Source: Hydra vulgaris
Lineage: Eukaryota; Cnidaria; Hydrozoa; Anthoathecata; Hydridae
Reading direction: 5' to 3'
DNA: 64,000 nt
Assembly (NCBI RefSeq): GCF_038396675.1
Contig: NC_088926.1
Span: forward strand, 37,275,001 to 37,339,000
This document shows positions 1-11,652 of this stretch, piece by piece. Under the pieces are notes generated by a model, which saw nothing but the letters and a program-made list of their open reading frames with translations, did not search any database and was not told where the DNA came from. Positions within the stretch are counted from its first letter, which is position 1, and each line of letters starts with the position of its first letter. A program made the position numbers and the translations under genes.

Positions 1-308
1 AACACATTTTTGACAAACTTATATTCAACAACTTTTTGCACTGTAATATTTAGACTTGCTTCTCTTATGTGTAAACAATTGTAATATGTTGCATCATTAC
101 ATCCAAAAAAATACAGAAAAAGAAGAATTTTTTTGCCAATGTATTTTCGTAATATGTTTTATAAGGTAAAATAAGTTTTTTTCCGTAAGTCTACTAAATT
201 TACAGTCATTTTTAAAATTTTCAATCCTCAATAATTGATACTGCGTAATAAAGAATTTTTCATAATTCAAACTTACCTTGTAACAGGTTCTGACTATCCG
301 TGTAACTA

Positions 309-347
309 CGATTGCATACATACATACATACATACATACATACACAA

Positions 348-418
<71 letters not shown>
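309..418. repeat. (CATA)n/(TA)n microsatellite
   Basis: A run of about eight CATA units is followed by about 34 TA units. Open frames crossing it are made of Tyr-Ile repeats and are not genes. Confidence 0.98.
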
Positions 419-419
<1 letters not shown>

Positions 420-651
420 GTATTGCTCTAATTAGTAAAATCTCATCCACTGTAAGCTGGAGATATGCTTTATGCAATAATTTATACTATGTGAAAGACC
501 TCAAAAATTAACTTTACAAACTATATAAACAAAAATAGTTTTTATAAATTGTTCTCAATTCAAACATACCTTGTATAAGTTTATGATCATTTCCTTGTAA
601 CTGGAATTGCTTCCTTGTTGCTCATAACTGAAAACGGTAGTTTAACTTCCT

Positions 652-652
<1 letters not shown>

Positions 653-716
<64 letters not shown>
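653..716. repeat. (TA)n microsatellite
   Basis: About 32 uninterrupted TA units directly abut the AACGTT-rich element that follows. Confidence 0.98.
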
Positions 717-719
<3 letters not shown>

Positions 720-934
720 CTAATGTTACGCATGCGCAGTTAGGCGTTTGTAGTTTTTAAAAAGTGTTTTTGAAACGTTTTTCTAAGGTCCCGCGAAATT
801 ATAAATAGAATAATAAAAAAAAATTTACCAAAACGTTTATCTAGCGTTTTAAAAACGTTTTACCAATATATTCGTCGTTCAAGCGACCATTAAACGTTTA
901 CTAAACGTTTGAAAACGTACTTGTGCCCACTGGG
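717..934. repeat. AACGTT-rich short repeat, possible MITE
   Basis: The segment carries at least seven copies of the palindromic core AACGTT, several inside the longer AAACGTTT, and ends with GTGCCCACTGGG, a GC-rich edge that contrasts with its surroundings. It has no coding capacity. The regular palindromes and the sharp edge suggest a small non-autonomous DNA element, but I could not pair two terminal inverted repeats. Confidence 0.45.
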
Positions 935-2389
935 ACTAATATCACAGAGTTACATTATTAACACCTTATCACTTATATGCACTAATAAATAAAGATAAAA
1001 TTATAAAAAATGTAAAAGCAACATAACAAAATATAAAATAACAAAACAAAAATAAAAAGTATAAAAAAAGAATGATTTTATAAAAAGTTATGAAAGTTTA
1101 AGTATCAAAATTTAACTTCAAGGATTACTTAAGAAAACTGCGACCAACTTCATAATTTCATGTTCGGCTAACGGTAGGTTTGTAACAGATCTTTGTTCCA
1201 ATTTCGCGCAACATTTTTCTTCGGGTTTGAATTTTTATTGAACAAAACACTGAAGTAGGGATAATAATAATTTTGTTTACTAAAATAATATTTCTTATAT
1301 AATAAAAGAATTTAAAAATTAATTTACCTAGGTATGTAACAAATATTGCGAACATCATATAAAAACGATTATAATAATATTGCGTACATTTTGTAAGCAA
1401 AAATAGTTACCAGTAAAACGCTTCATCCTATCGAGTATAAAATATATAGAATATAAGAAAAACGTGTCACTGGACTAGCTTATACTTCTATTTCTGTCCC
1501 TATTTTACTGTGGTTTTAGTTTAAAATTTTTACCCCGTTCCACAAAAATTTTTGAATTACCTTCTTATAAAAAACTTATTATAAAAAAAACAGACGTGTA
1601 TTTATTATTGGTGGAGCCTTAAAAGATAGTGGGACTATGCCTATTGCACTTGTGGCACTACGACACTGACCTTATCATACAATTAGCGAAAATGTTTTAT
1701 GTCAAATATTAAGATAAGTAGTTTTCATAACTCTTTCGATAAATACCCCTCTTTCTAAAATAGATTACTATTCTACTCCAATAAAATAAATAAGCCAATC
1801 AAATGTATACAGTTATTCTTCAGTAAATATAATAAGTAGAAAAAAAAATTAAACAGAATTGTGCTATGAAAATAGCCTTTTATGTGTGTGAAAATTTTTG
1901 ACTTCATCATGCGAACAAGGTGCAAATTTTTCTTTTACCCTTGAGCATTGACATCCTAAGATATAAAATGGGGATTCTTTAGTCCAATGAATAAACACTA
2001 TTAAACGGTATCCAAAATAAAATAGATCTGTGAAAAAATATAATGCGCAATCATCAGAGCAAAAGAAGTCAAATACCCTGAATAATAAATACATAACTGC
2101 TACTACTGCACTAATAAATATAATCTAAATGTAAATAAATATAATCTTACTGTAAATATCTATAATCTAACTATGAGAAAAAATCAGCTAAGTACTATGG
2201 TAAACTTAGTGATATTTCAATTCGAATTCCTAATCTAAAACGTTTGTTTTTGGCTCTTATGTAAAAATAAAAAGTAAATGTCTCTGAAGATCTTATACAA
2301 AAAATAAAGAAGAAATAAAACATTATTTACAAACTACTTATATTACAACAAATATTTATATTCAAAACTTCATTATTTTTCTTTTAGAT
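935..2389. other. AT-rich stretch without a supportable gene
   Basis: Only short open frames of hydrophobic or low-complexity residues occur, for example on the minus strand at 1158-1400 and 1864-2094. None shows a recognisable domain, exon boundary or repeat pairing. Confidence 0.6.
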
Positions 2390-3799
2390 TATATGATTGT
2401 TTCATATTTGCACGTAATCGTTTTTTGCATTGTTCTGCAGTGTTTTTTTATTGCTTTGTGTTTATTAACAATGTCTTTTGCAAACGAATGACTTCGAACT
2501 TTAAAATATAAACCAAGCATTGAACACAAAGTAGTTTTTTGGTAATCTTTTTTAAATTTTAACTCGCAGCTTTCGAAAATGTCCCTTTAATAATCATCCA
2601 TATCTTGATCATACAATGTTTATTTTGTCAATGAATCAATGTCTATGCTTTTAGTCAATTCTGCCTGTTGTGTATATAAACAAAATGCTCTTTCTGCTAT
2701 ATTTAACATTTGCTCAAACTCAATTGGTATACCTGTGAGTCCTGCATGGTTAAGAGTATTGATAAGCTTTTGGTCAGCAATACTTTTCGTTTCATACTGG
2801 CAGATTTTAATATTGACATAGTTTGCTGTATATTGGTGTTTATTGCTTATTCGAAAACATTAGGGTTTTTTTTTTAGTTTGTGGATAACGTAGCCTCAAG
2901 ATATATAAGATATAAAAGATATGGAAATGTAATCCATACTTTTCTCTTTCACATAATGTTTGACTATTTGATTTCTTTTTATCACTGACGCAAATTATAT
3001 TAGCCCAAAATAAGATGCAATGCTATCAGCAAGTTTGCCTAATAATAATGTAGCAGCATCTTCGTATTCAGCACCACAATTAAAGTTTTGCTTATTGTTA
3101 ATCACTATTTTGCCAAAATAATCAACATTAAACGCATTCAAACTTTTTAGAGAAATTTTACTGCAACTTTCAATTATTCTATCAAAGTGAATTTTATTTT
3201 TTATCTGGTCAACCTGAAGTTTTTTAATAACTTTCTGTAATCTTTCTGTTAGCTTTTTGTAATCTTTCTGTAAGCTTTCTGTAATCTTTCTGTAAGCTTT
3301 CTGTAATCTTGCAAGACACTTTTTTTAGTAATGAGAACAAAACCTCGGTGTTAAAATCTACATTATTAACTGGCACATCAACGATACATTGTTGGGGTGC
3401 GTTTTTAAGATTAGCAATTTTAGCCCACCTTTACTTCTTCAAACTTTGACACATACATTACCTGGGATGGATCCATGACTAAGCTAAAAACAATTTTTAA
3501 AACTAAATCAATGAATTATCCAATCAATTATTTTCCAGTTCTACCCCAATCATTTGCTTTTCATTTAATTTGATAACATAGTAAAAAAACGTTAAAATAA
3601 ATGTTTATTTATGCTTTGTAAATGATTTACATAAAGAAACATTAATTTTCACTTTTTCATCTTTTTAGGAAAAAGTACTTACATTTTCGACAATAGCTTC
3701 AGCATAGTTTTCAAGTACAGTATCATTTTCAAAACTTTCCAATAGTATTATAAGGTCACTATTACAAAAATAATCATCGTCTTCTTTCTCTGAAGCCAT
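2390..3799 (-). pseudogene. Unknown decayed multi-exon gene
   Basis: Not recognised. Read on the minus strand, an ATG at 3797-3799 opens an acidic exon (MASEKEDDDYF...) running to about 3682, followed by a good GTAAGT donor. Further protein-like stretches occur at about 3430-3000 and 2870-2390, including the segments NCGAEYEDAATLLLGKLAD and NTLNHAGLTGIPIEFEQML, which read like globular or helical protein rather than random AT sequence. At least two stop codons and several frame changes separate them, so the locus is probably a pseudogene. A 22-bp tandem repeat expanded inside the coding part (3230-3311). No transposase or enzyme motif is visible; it could be a host-gene remnant or the second gene of a transposon. 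Exon limits are approximate. Confidence 0.4.
3230..3311. repeat. 22-bp tandem repeat within decayed coding sequence
   Basis: About 3.5 copies of a unit close to CTTTCTGTAATCTTTCTGTA lie inside the unknown minus-strand gene. They would translate as repeats of Lys-Ile-Thr-Glu-Ser and Leu-Gln-Lys type residues. Confidence 0.85.
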
Positions 3800-4498
3800 T
3801 ATAAATTTTTGAGCTGTGCACGGTCAATGTCACGTGATCACAGCTTTCACCTTAGATTAATTTTTTTTTTACGCAAAACACCGAGTTTCCAAACCAGTTA
3901 AGTCTATAAACTATGCTTCTATCCTTTATTAAGGATTCGAAAGCAAGTATTAAACTTTGAAAAACGCTGCGAGAAATATCACATAGTTGCAATTTATATT
4001 AGAGTAAGTGTTACACGCAATCATTAAGGTTAATCTTCGCATCTAGGACATTATAAATGACCATCTAGGAAGATATCTTTATTTAATTGAAACTTTCCTT
4101 CGAAATAAGTAAACCGAGTAAGAGTTCTGATGAGCTTTTAGCATGCAGATAGAGTGCGCATCTATATTCTATAGACCCGTATTTTACGAATTATGACAGC
4201 TTGTTTTAAATAATGGTGAAAAACGATTTACAGATTGATTTATTTTATTAGTTATATAAATTAATATAAAAAAATATAGACGCGTAATAAATACTTTTCA
4301 CTACTGCAAATGAGAAATGGATTTTTTTTTGTTTTAAAATATTATTGAAGTCGATGACTATATTGTAAATAAATACTTCCTAAATGGTTATATAACAGGT
4401 ATCAAGTGGTAATTAATGGTTATATAAAAGTTATATAATAGGTATATGTAAACAATTAATATATTCACATCGACTTTACATATAGTTTTTATTCTATA
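3800..4498. other. AT-rich non-coding stretch
   Basis: This is the upstream side of the unknown minus-strand gene. I see no reading frame, RNA gene or paired repeat in it. Confidence 0.5.
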
Positions 4499-4516
4499 AT
4501 ACCATCGCGATGGTAT
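4499..4516. repeat. 18-bp perfect palindrome
   Basis: ATACCATCGCGATGGTAT is perfectly self-complementary and sits immediately next to the outer end of the 320-bp palindrome. Confidence 0.9.
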
Positions 4517-4517
4517 A

Positions 4518-4837
4518 ATATATAATCTTTTTATAAAAATTAATTTTTAACATTGGTTTTTTCTTTAGAAATTATTTGTATTTAATTAAAATTTTTTTAA
4601 TCAAGTCAACTTTATTTTAGATTTAATCGCAAAATTATTCACAAATTCTTTTCCTCCCAAATTTAATTTAACCGATGCATCGTTTAAATTAAATTTGGGA
4701 GGAAAAGAATTTGTGAACAATTATGCGATTAAATCTAAAGTAAAGTTGACTAGATTAAAAAAATTTTAATTAAATACAAATAATTTCTAAAGAAAAAATT
4801 AATGCTAAAAATTAACTTTTATAAAAAGATTATATAT
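4518..4837. repeat. 320-bp near-perfect palindrome (fold-back element)
   Basis: Two arms of about 160 bp are inverted copies of each other with only a few mismatches and small indels. The centre is CGATGCATCG (4673-4682), so there is almost no loop. The inner arms contain TTTTCCTCCCAAATTTAATT and its reverse complement. No ORF is present. A cruciform-forming MITE or fold-back transposon, or a recent inverted duplication, would look like this. No target duplication could be assigned. Confidence 0.9.
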
Positions 4838-4839
4838 TG

Positions 4840-5190
4840 ATATATTAATTAGATTAATTATTTCTGTCATTTATAATAATATGCAGGATTATTTTTTAAA
4901 TAGTAATAAATGAATTTTAAATGAAATACAAATAGTCTATAGAAAAATTGAAGCGTTAAAAAATGATTTTTATATAAAGATTAACAAAAAAAATTAATTT
5001 ATATATGTAATTGAAATTATTTTAAAAATAAAATTAATTTATATATATAATTTACATGAATAAATATGTATAATCATATATATAAATATATATAATTGAA
5101 TTATTTATTTTTTAAATTGTATAAAATGCATTTTTTATGATTTCATTTTTTAATAATGATAACTTTATTTTCTAATTAGAAAATAAATGG
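4840..5190. other. AT-rich non-coding stretch
   Basis: Very AT-rich, with many short TATATA runs. No gene, RNA or paired repeat seen. Confidence 0.5.
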
Positions 5191-5199
5191 GCAAGAACT

Positions 5200-6050
5200 A
5201 AAATAATATCGAAAAAAAAAGACTTTAGAAGATTAACCTTTAATCTTAAAGAAACAAACAAGAAAACACACCTTCAAATGAAAATACAAATATAAATAAA
5301 ACTACAAACAAAAAGGAAAAAACTTATTGTTTATATTCGAATTCACCAGAATTATCTTCCAGATTTTCTGCCAAGAAAGGTAATTTATATAAAGCATAAT
5401 GAAATCTATTTATAACGACCATAACGTTTAACTAAAAAAACCATGACATCTATTCGAAAAAACCATGATTTCTTATTGAAACATTTAGAGAACATATATT
5501 GGATTTTCATAAAAACATGCAGCGGAATTTGGTTTTCAGAATATCTTGTTGAGAGACTAAAAGCTGGTCAAGGAAAGTCTCAATCTGAAGCTTCATGCCG
5601 AGAAATTCTGTTTCCCAAAACATGCGAGATTTTGCAGTAAGATTATTCGTTGATCAAGGAAATTCAAGAGAAAGTTGTTGATCTGCAGCTTCTTTGTGAA
5701 CAAAATTTATTTGTAACACAATACAATATACTTTTAAATACCAAAAATATTAGAGATGGATAGAACGAAATTAACACTTTTGGTAATAGAGGTGTGACTC
5801 GTTGCGTTATTTATAATGAAAAGGTAAGAAGAATTGAGGAGCATATAAACGACATACAACGACAGTTATATTGTAAGTAAAAACGCTTCATATGTTAATG
5901 AATGTTACAACTGCCTGAAGGCAAATTTAAGTAAGAATGACGTCAAAAAACTTCGAATTGAATATATTAAGAGGTTAGCGATCTTTAGTTAGCCTCAAAA
6001 AGACGTCTCGCAGAATTTGAAAATTGCAGACTCCGGAAAAAATTTAAAAC
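5200..6050 (+). pseudogene. Unknown decayed coding exons
   Basis: Not recognised. Several short protein-like stretches on the plus strand are separated by stops: a Lys/Thr-rich piece at 5220-5380 followed by a GTAATT donor-like site, a 65-codon frame at 5443-5640, a Gln/Glu-rich helical piece around 5815-5875 ending at a GTAAGT, and about 5890-6040. The last part contains LASKRRLAEFEN directly after a TTTAG acceptor-like site. That exon-like segment recurs, inverted, at 22276-22350, so it probably belongs to a mobile element family. No catalytic motif is visible. Frames and limits are approximate. Confidence 0.35.
5972..6046 (+). repeat. Dispersed 75-bp repeat, copy 1
   Basis: About 70 of 75 bases match, in reverse complement, the segment at 22276-22350. 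Similarity stops abruptly on both sides. Confidence 0.85.
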
Positions 6051-6159
6051 ATAAAAAACGACAATAGCCGATAAAAATCAAAAAAAAAACGTGTATTAGA
6101 TTCTAGTCAATGCTGTTAAAGTTAAAAACTTTAGTTTTTTATTAAAATCCTTGAAACTA

Positions 6160-6930
6160 ATATTGAAATGAATGGGGATGTTTTTTTGGTCGATTCTGGA
6201 AGTTTTGATGTTTGTAAGAATGGTTCTTTAATGGATCAAAAAGATTTGTTAGGTAAAGTTTTAAAAAAAGTATAATTTGTTTCTCACAACTACGATTTAA
6301 TGAATGTCTTTTATGACAATATAATACTGCAAATTCTATTCTATATTCAGGACCACCAATTTTAGGTGTACAATTAAATGCTACTGAAACTCTCGAAGAA
6401 AAGCACATTCTTGCATCATACGCAGATGATTGTTAAAAAATTAAAGATCGTCAAATATTAAACACAGTCTATTTTGTTGCAGCATACTCTAAAGTAATGG
6501 AGAAGAACAAAGAAGGTTTTCTAAAACATATTTTCCATTGCTATAATAATAATCAACATTGCTGTACTAAGTATTTTATTAACAAACATCATATCAAATG
6601 TCACTAAGTTCAGAATGCATAAATTACAGCAATGCTTAATGGATAAACTTAAAATTAAAAAAAAAAATTTTCTTTCGTAATAAATTAATTTAAACTAAAT
6701 CTCTTACTTATTCTATAGTTATGAAGTACAAAAAAGAAAAAATAATATTGAAATAATAAAGAATATTTTATTTTAATTACAGAATTAATGAAGAAAAATC
6801 ATAAAGTATATTTTGAAGATAAAGACTTATCATACAACGGAGTGCCATTTATTGTTTCATCTCATCGCACTCTTGACTGTCATCAAGGAAAGAAATGTTA
6901 AACTGAAGGCAGAGTATAGAAACAAACAAA
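6160..6930 (+). pseudogene. Unknown decayed transposon-like coding region
   Basis: Not firmly recognised. Plus-strand fragments include a frame around 6396-6605 with the segment YFVAAYSKVMEKNKEGFLKH and a separate frame at 6790-6900 with NGVPFIVSSHRTLDCHQG. The second resembles the N-terminal substrate region of some cnidarian transposase-like proteins, but this is from memory and unproven. Stops interrupt both. The minus-strand open frame at 6157-6408 is a shadow. Confidence 0.3.
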
Positions 6931-7654
6931 ATGAGAAAGCAGCAAGTTTTTGACAATTTTAGGTTTATATTAAGTAATAATTTATTAGAATGATAATCCT
7001 AAGTTTTTATGGTTAACGTATGGACATGAATTCGGATAAAGGATACATACATATGGGATACATAAGACTTTATAACTAGATACGGAGTTTCGTTATTTGA
7101 CAAGATTTCAGATTTTTCCTACTGCCAGCTTTACTATTTTTAGTTATTAAGTGCTTCAAGAAAAATTAACAGACATATAACAGGGCGCAGTGGATGAGCT
7201 TTTAAATAGGTTAATGTCTTCATTAAAATGTGTACAAATGGATTTACGTTCTGGATATATTGTTTTTGGGTGTAATTTAGCACCACACTAAAAGCAAGGT
7301 TTAGTAGTAACTTGATAACTTGTAGCTGCTACGTTAGGTAACACGGTGGTGGCAGTCATTGCGGTTAAGTTAAGAGCATCTTCGGCTGCTAGTTCCTTAG
7401 TAAAGAGTGTCTTATATAGTCTAGGTCATCTTCTGCAGATTCGAGTAGTCTCTGTCAAATGGAAGGCGAGTAAACTCCTGCAATAAAAGTATCGCATATT
7501 AATAAATTGTTATGCTGTTCGACGGTTAGAGGCTGTGTCGGGCACTTTCTGGCAAACTGTTTAAGGTTACAAAAAGGTAGAATTTTGAATTATTGTTAAT
7601 GCTTTAACTCCGCATAAAAGAAATAAAACTTCGAGTTTACTATCTACTGGTATC
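6931..7654. other. Mostly non-coding; one short decayed frame
   Basis: A short plus-strand frame near 7190-7290 (DELLNRLMSSLKCVQMDL) is protein-like but unidentified. The rest, including a somewhat GC-richer patch at 7340-7560, has no assignable feature. Confidence 0.35.
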
Positions 7655-7840
7655 TTTGTTCTTTCTAAGTATATTACTAGCATCTTTCTAAGTATATTAT
7701 TAGCATCTTTCTAAGTATATTATTAGCATCTTTCTAAGTATATTAGCAGCATCTTTCTAATTATATTACTAACATCTTTCTAAGTATATTACTAGCATCT
7801 TTCTAAGTATATAACTAGCATTTTTCTAAGTATATTACAA
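7655..7840. repeat. 23-24-bp tandem repeat, about seven copies
   Basis: The unit is close to CTTTCTAAGTATATTACTAG plus CAT. Copies differ at one to three positions, so the array is not brand new. Confidence 0.95.
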
Positions 7841-7877
7841 CTTTTTTTAATAAATGTAATCATATTTGTTCGGATCG

Positions 7878-8003
7878 TCAAGAAGTACTTTTTTCAACTC
7901 TGATTAGAGTTGCAAATATAACACTTACCAATGTCGCTTATATGGTCAGAACTAGCATTGAACTCGCAGAGCCAGAACTCTAACCACTGCACCAAGTCTG
8001 CTG
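7878..8003 (-). mobile_element. tRNA-derived SINE, degenerate copy
   Basis: The segment matches the better-preserved SINE at 45697-45903 in the same orientation. Shared blocks include GAAGT near its left edge, CCAATGTCGCTT, and CAGAACTCTAACCACTGC, the last being the reverse complement of a tRNA-like box A region. The head has a mutated box A (one change) and a damaged box B. The 3' body is shortened and no poly-A tail remains, which fits an old copy. Confidence 0.75.
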
Positions 8004-8589
8004 ATATACAGTGCTCATATGATAAAATGCATCTTTAAGCTGTGTCAAAATAGGTTTATGACCTAATTAAAACGACAGAGATCACTGAGCATCTAGAGAA
8101 TGTTAAAAAATGTGTGATTGGTAAGTTTAGATTTAGGATTTTTTAATACCATCTACAGAAATAATTGTGAAAATACTGGAAGTCTAAAGTTACATCACAA
8201 CATAACCCTGAATGTGAACGAGACCTTTTTTTGTCTTGAAGGCATAAAATTTATTTGTGCGTTATGATGTTTCTAGGCATATTGAACCATCGTGTAATAT
8301 TGTCTGCAGTCTTGAGTTAAGTTCGTAATGATTGCTTCCAAAAGTGTGAATATATTTTACTTGAGGAAATAAATTAAATGCAAATAGTATAATAGTCTAA
8401 TTAAAAAGACATTATTATAAGTTTAAGTCTCAATATATAGTAATTAATTTCATGAATTCAATTCAATTTTATTTAAATTGTTTCTAAAAAATTTAGGTAG
8501 CAGACCATTTTTTTAAAAAACCTAAACTAATCAGCAGGTTACAAAGAAATACACCTTTTCACAGTTTCGATATAAAATTTATGCGTGCG

Positions 8590-10165
8590 CAGAAATGGAA
8601 GTGAAAATGTAAACACACTTTTCTGCAGCGATTTCATTGCAGATTCACCAAGTTATACTAAGATCTGGTTATCTGAACATAATGGAATGGGTTTGAAACA
8701 TTGGCCTACAGTATATTTCAATGACATTGCTCGATTCCTTTCTTAAAATAATGCATCATCAGAGCTTATAAATAGACTTTAATCTAAGTGTAAAGAAGAC
8801 AAGGCTTATAAATATTTTAAATTTGAATGGGTGAAAGAAGTTTATTATCATGAAATCAGTCAATTTTAAAAAGTTTTTATCAAATTCAGAGTCACACCGT
8901 CACAAAGATCAAATAATACAGCATATCATGTATGAGTTGCAATTGAAAAAGATTCTGATAAGCCTGGTGGACATGTGTATTCTGCATACTACATGTGCAC
9001 TGCAGGAATGTTAGGTTGTTGTAATCATGTAATTGGTTTACTTTTCAGAGTAAAGGCGGCTGTTCGGACTGGAGCTACAAAGTTATCGTCAACCAGTGTT
9101 TTGGCTAAATGGAATGTTTCTACAGGTTGCAAAAAAAAATTGATCCACAAACCTATAGCTGAAATGACTTTTAATAGATTTCACTAAAAAAAAGGATAAA
9201 GAATGAGGATTAGCAGCACGAAATGCTGATTATTGCTCTTACAAATTTGCGACCACCCAAAAAACAAAACCTTTGGATAACGGAATTAAAGTACGTAGTC
9301 TTCTATATGAAAAACTAAAATCAGTTGCAAGTCAAAGCTGCTTTGTTGAATTGATGGAAGGACAATGGAAGTCTGAACCACTAACTAAGCATACAACTGT
9401 TTTATCGGAAGGTGTAAAAGAAAAAGCAAAACAATTTGAAATCAATAACAATTTATCTCAATCGGAAAACATTAATAATTTTACAAACACATTAACATTA
9501 AATGATCTTGAAATATAGAACAGGAAACAAAAAACCAATCAAATTCAAATGATTGGTTTATGCAAAGAGCAGGTAGAATAACTGCTTCAAAATTTAGCAA
9601 CATTTATACCAAAATGGAAACTCTAAAACAAAATCTAATTAAATGTTGTTTAAAACTTGTTGAAGCAATATTAAGTGAAGAGAAAATAGACACATTTTAA
9701 ACACATCATGGAATTGGTATGGAGTCCCATGCAAAATTAGCTGTTTTAACAGCTTTAAAAAACATGGGTCATAGAAAGGTTTAATTATTGAGAGTGGAAA
9801 AATAATAGATATAGAGCATCCATACATATCAGCTTCTCCTGATTTATTTATAGAATGTTTGTGCTGTGGAAAAGCTTTAGTCGAAATAAAATGCCCTTAT
9901 TCGATTCGTGGCAGTGCACCAAATAAATTCAACCTCAAACAGCTTGAAAGTGTATATAATGAGGAAGTAAAATTAAAGTTAAATCATCCCCATTATTTTT
10001 AAATACAAGGTCAACTTGGTATCACTTTACTAAAAAATTGTTGATATTTTGTATATACAGATCATGGACACTTTATAGAAAGTATATTATTTAGCAATGA
10101 ATTTTATCAAAATGTCTTAAAGAATTTAAAAGAATTTTGGTTCAAGCATCTTGTTAAATATATAT
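8590..10165 (+). pseudogene. SWIM + YqaJ-like exonuclease protein (ISL2EU second gene)
   Basis: Fragments on the plus strand run in order. First is an N-terminal part (YTKIWLSEHNGMGLKHWP, about 8653-8708). Next is a SWIM-type zinc finger region around 8990-9030 (CTAGMLGCCNHVIGLLF, where the usual first CxC pair is damaged) and a linker frame at 9273-9518. Last is a YqaJ-like nuclease domain at about 9550-10150: TASKF start motif, GIGMESHAKLAVL, HPYISASPDLFIE, and the catalytic-type EIKCPYSIRG, then GQLGI. YqaJ enzymes are lambda-exonuclease-like DNA nucleases. At least five stops or frameshifts break the gene. The acidic residues and the Lys of the D...ExK centre (SPDL...EIK) are still present. 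It lies tail-to-tail with the THAP transposase. Confidence 0.7.
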
Positions 10166-10360
10166 TATTTGGTAAGCAAAATATAATGGTCACATATATA
10201 AAAACAGAAGAAATTTTAAAAAACCCTATAATAAATACTTTACTACTCAAAAAAAAAAAAAGGTATAGAGCCTGTCTAATCCAGTTTAATTATTACATGT
10301 GAAAAGAAGTAACTCAAAACATTGACTCATATTATTTATTTTATTATTTCATGATATTAT

Positions 10361-11647
10361 TTAGATGACTTTTGACAATTCTTTTTTAAATAACCGTACA
10401 AAAAGAAACAATTTCAAAAATGTGAATTTATATTCAAATAAATGGTTCAATGGTTTTGGTCCTAGTACTTTAGGTTTTATTGTCAAATTTCGAGAAACAC
10501 CAGTAGATGTTTTTTTAACACCCCGCCATCTCCTTTTAATTAATTGTGATATTGCACTATGTAATTCATGAAACACACTGACAGACATAAGGCCAGTATA
10601 AAAGTCATAAGATCTATCATTTTTTAATAAATGTTTGTATACTGGTAAGTTGCAATAATTTGATTTGATTATATTATATTTATATAAAATTCTATCTGGT
10701 TTCATAGTAATTACTGATGTGGCTGTGATAAATTTTTCATATAAGTTTTTATTTTTTTCGATTTCATGCTAAAGTTCTTTTTTTAAGTTGTCAATTTCAT
10801 TTTTTAGTTCTTGATGTTCTTCTACAGAACAACATTTAACATTGAATTCATCATAATCTGATGGATCGTTATGTGAAATGGTTGTAATACTTGAAAACTG
10901 AATAAAGTTAAAGTTGATATCATCAATTTTAACGTTATTCAGTCTTCAAGTATTGACATCAGCAACATCAGAAACTGCTTTAATATTATTTTTTTTTAGT
11001 GGAATTGGTGTTTCTAGTGGTAAGTTTATTATTTGTGACTGATAGTTTAATTTTTGACGAGAAGTATTTACATTTATTAATTTAAGTTTTGAGTTGCATC
11101 ATAACCCAGATTTAATGAAGGATATCGATTTATAAATGATGGTGCTTTATCAGCAAAATGATCAGAACATACTCTCATCTTCGATTTTATTGTAAATAAT
11201 TTTCCAGGACGTGATGATGTAGGAGTTAGACGACTAATTAATTTTCTTAATTTTTCTCTGAGCACTGGTTGTTATTTTGCTGTTGGAAATGCATGCAATC
11301 TAAAATTTAAAAAAGTACACATATATAAATTTAATATTTTATCTTATAATTAATGATAAAATATTGTTCAAATTGTTATATGTATATGTATGTATGTGTG
11401 TATGTATGTACCTGTGTATATACATACACACGCATATACACACACACATAATGAAAAATAAATACTTACTCAAATAGTAGTTTGCAGTTGCATAAGTTAG
11501 AGCTTCGTTTAACATTGTTATCTCACATAAATTATCTTTCCACATTTCCAGATTATATTCGTTATTTTTGCAATTAATAACAGCGCATGTTTTTGATCTC
11601 TTAAACTTTGTATAAGGCATAGGTTCAGTACTTTCATTAATTTCCAT
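10361..11647 (-). pseudogene. THAP-domain transposase, truncated (ISL2EU)
   Basis: Minus strand. Exon 1 starts at 11647 and holds the first THAP half (CAVINCKNN...WKDNLC). A GTAAGT donor near 11472 and a TTTTAG acceptor near 11302 bound an intron that contains a CA/TG microsatellite. Exon 2 holds the second THAP half: LHAFP, a basic region, then RVCSDHFADKAPS and YPSLNLGYDA. A coiled-coil stretch follows (about 10900-10730), then the conserved transposase segment FYTGLMSVSVFHELHSA at about 10590 and GPKPLNHLFEY. The sequence decays at 10361 before any DDE catalytic residues. One frameshift just before the intron and further stops make it a pseudogene. Confidence 0.7.
11379..11452. repeat. Mixed TG/TA/CA microsatellite in transposase intron
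   Basis: Runs of TATG, TGTG and CACA fill much of the THAP gene intron. Confidence 0.9.
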
Positions 11648-11652
11648 GATAA

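Larger units (their letters stand above)
8590..11650. mobile_element. ISL2EU-type DNA transposon, internally deleted
   Basis: Two convergent genes make up the element: a SWIM+YqaJ nuclease on the plus strand and a THAP-domain transposase on the minus strand. ISL2EU transposons are known for encoding a YqaJ-domain protein beside the transposase, which makes this pairing diagnostic. Only about 200 bp separate the two 3' ends and the transposase catalytic half is missing, so the copy is non-autonomous. I could not find matching terminal inverted repeats; the given limits are those of the coding parts, and real ends may lie beyond them. Confidence 0.65.

Noticed and set aside
97-477. 126-codon minus-strand ORF and its plus-strand counterpart
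   Set aside because: Both are translated TA/CATA microsatellite (Tyr-Ile runs).
7340-7560. Another SINE head (GC-richer patch)
   Set aside because: No box A/B pair could be found and it does not align with the SINE copies in the window.
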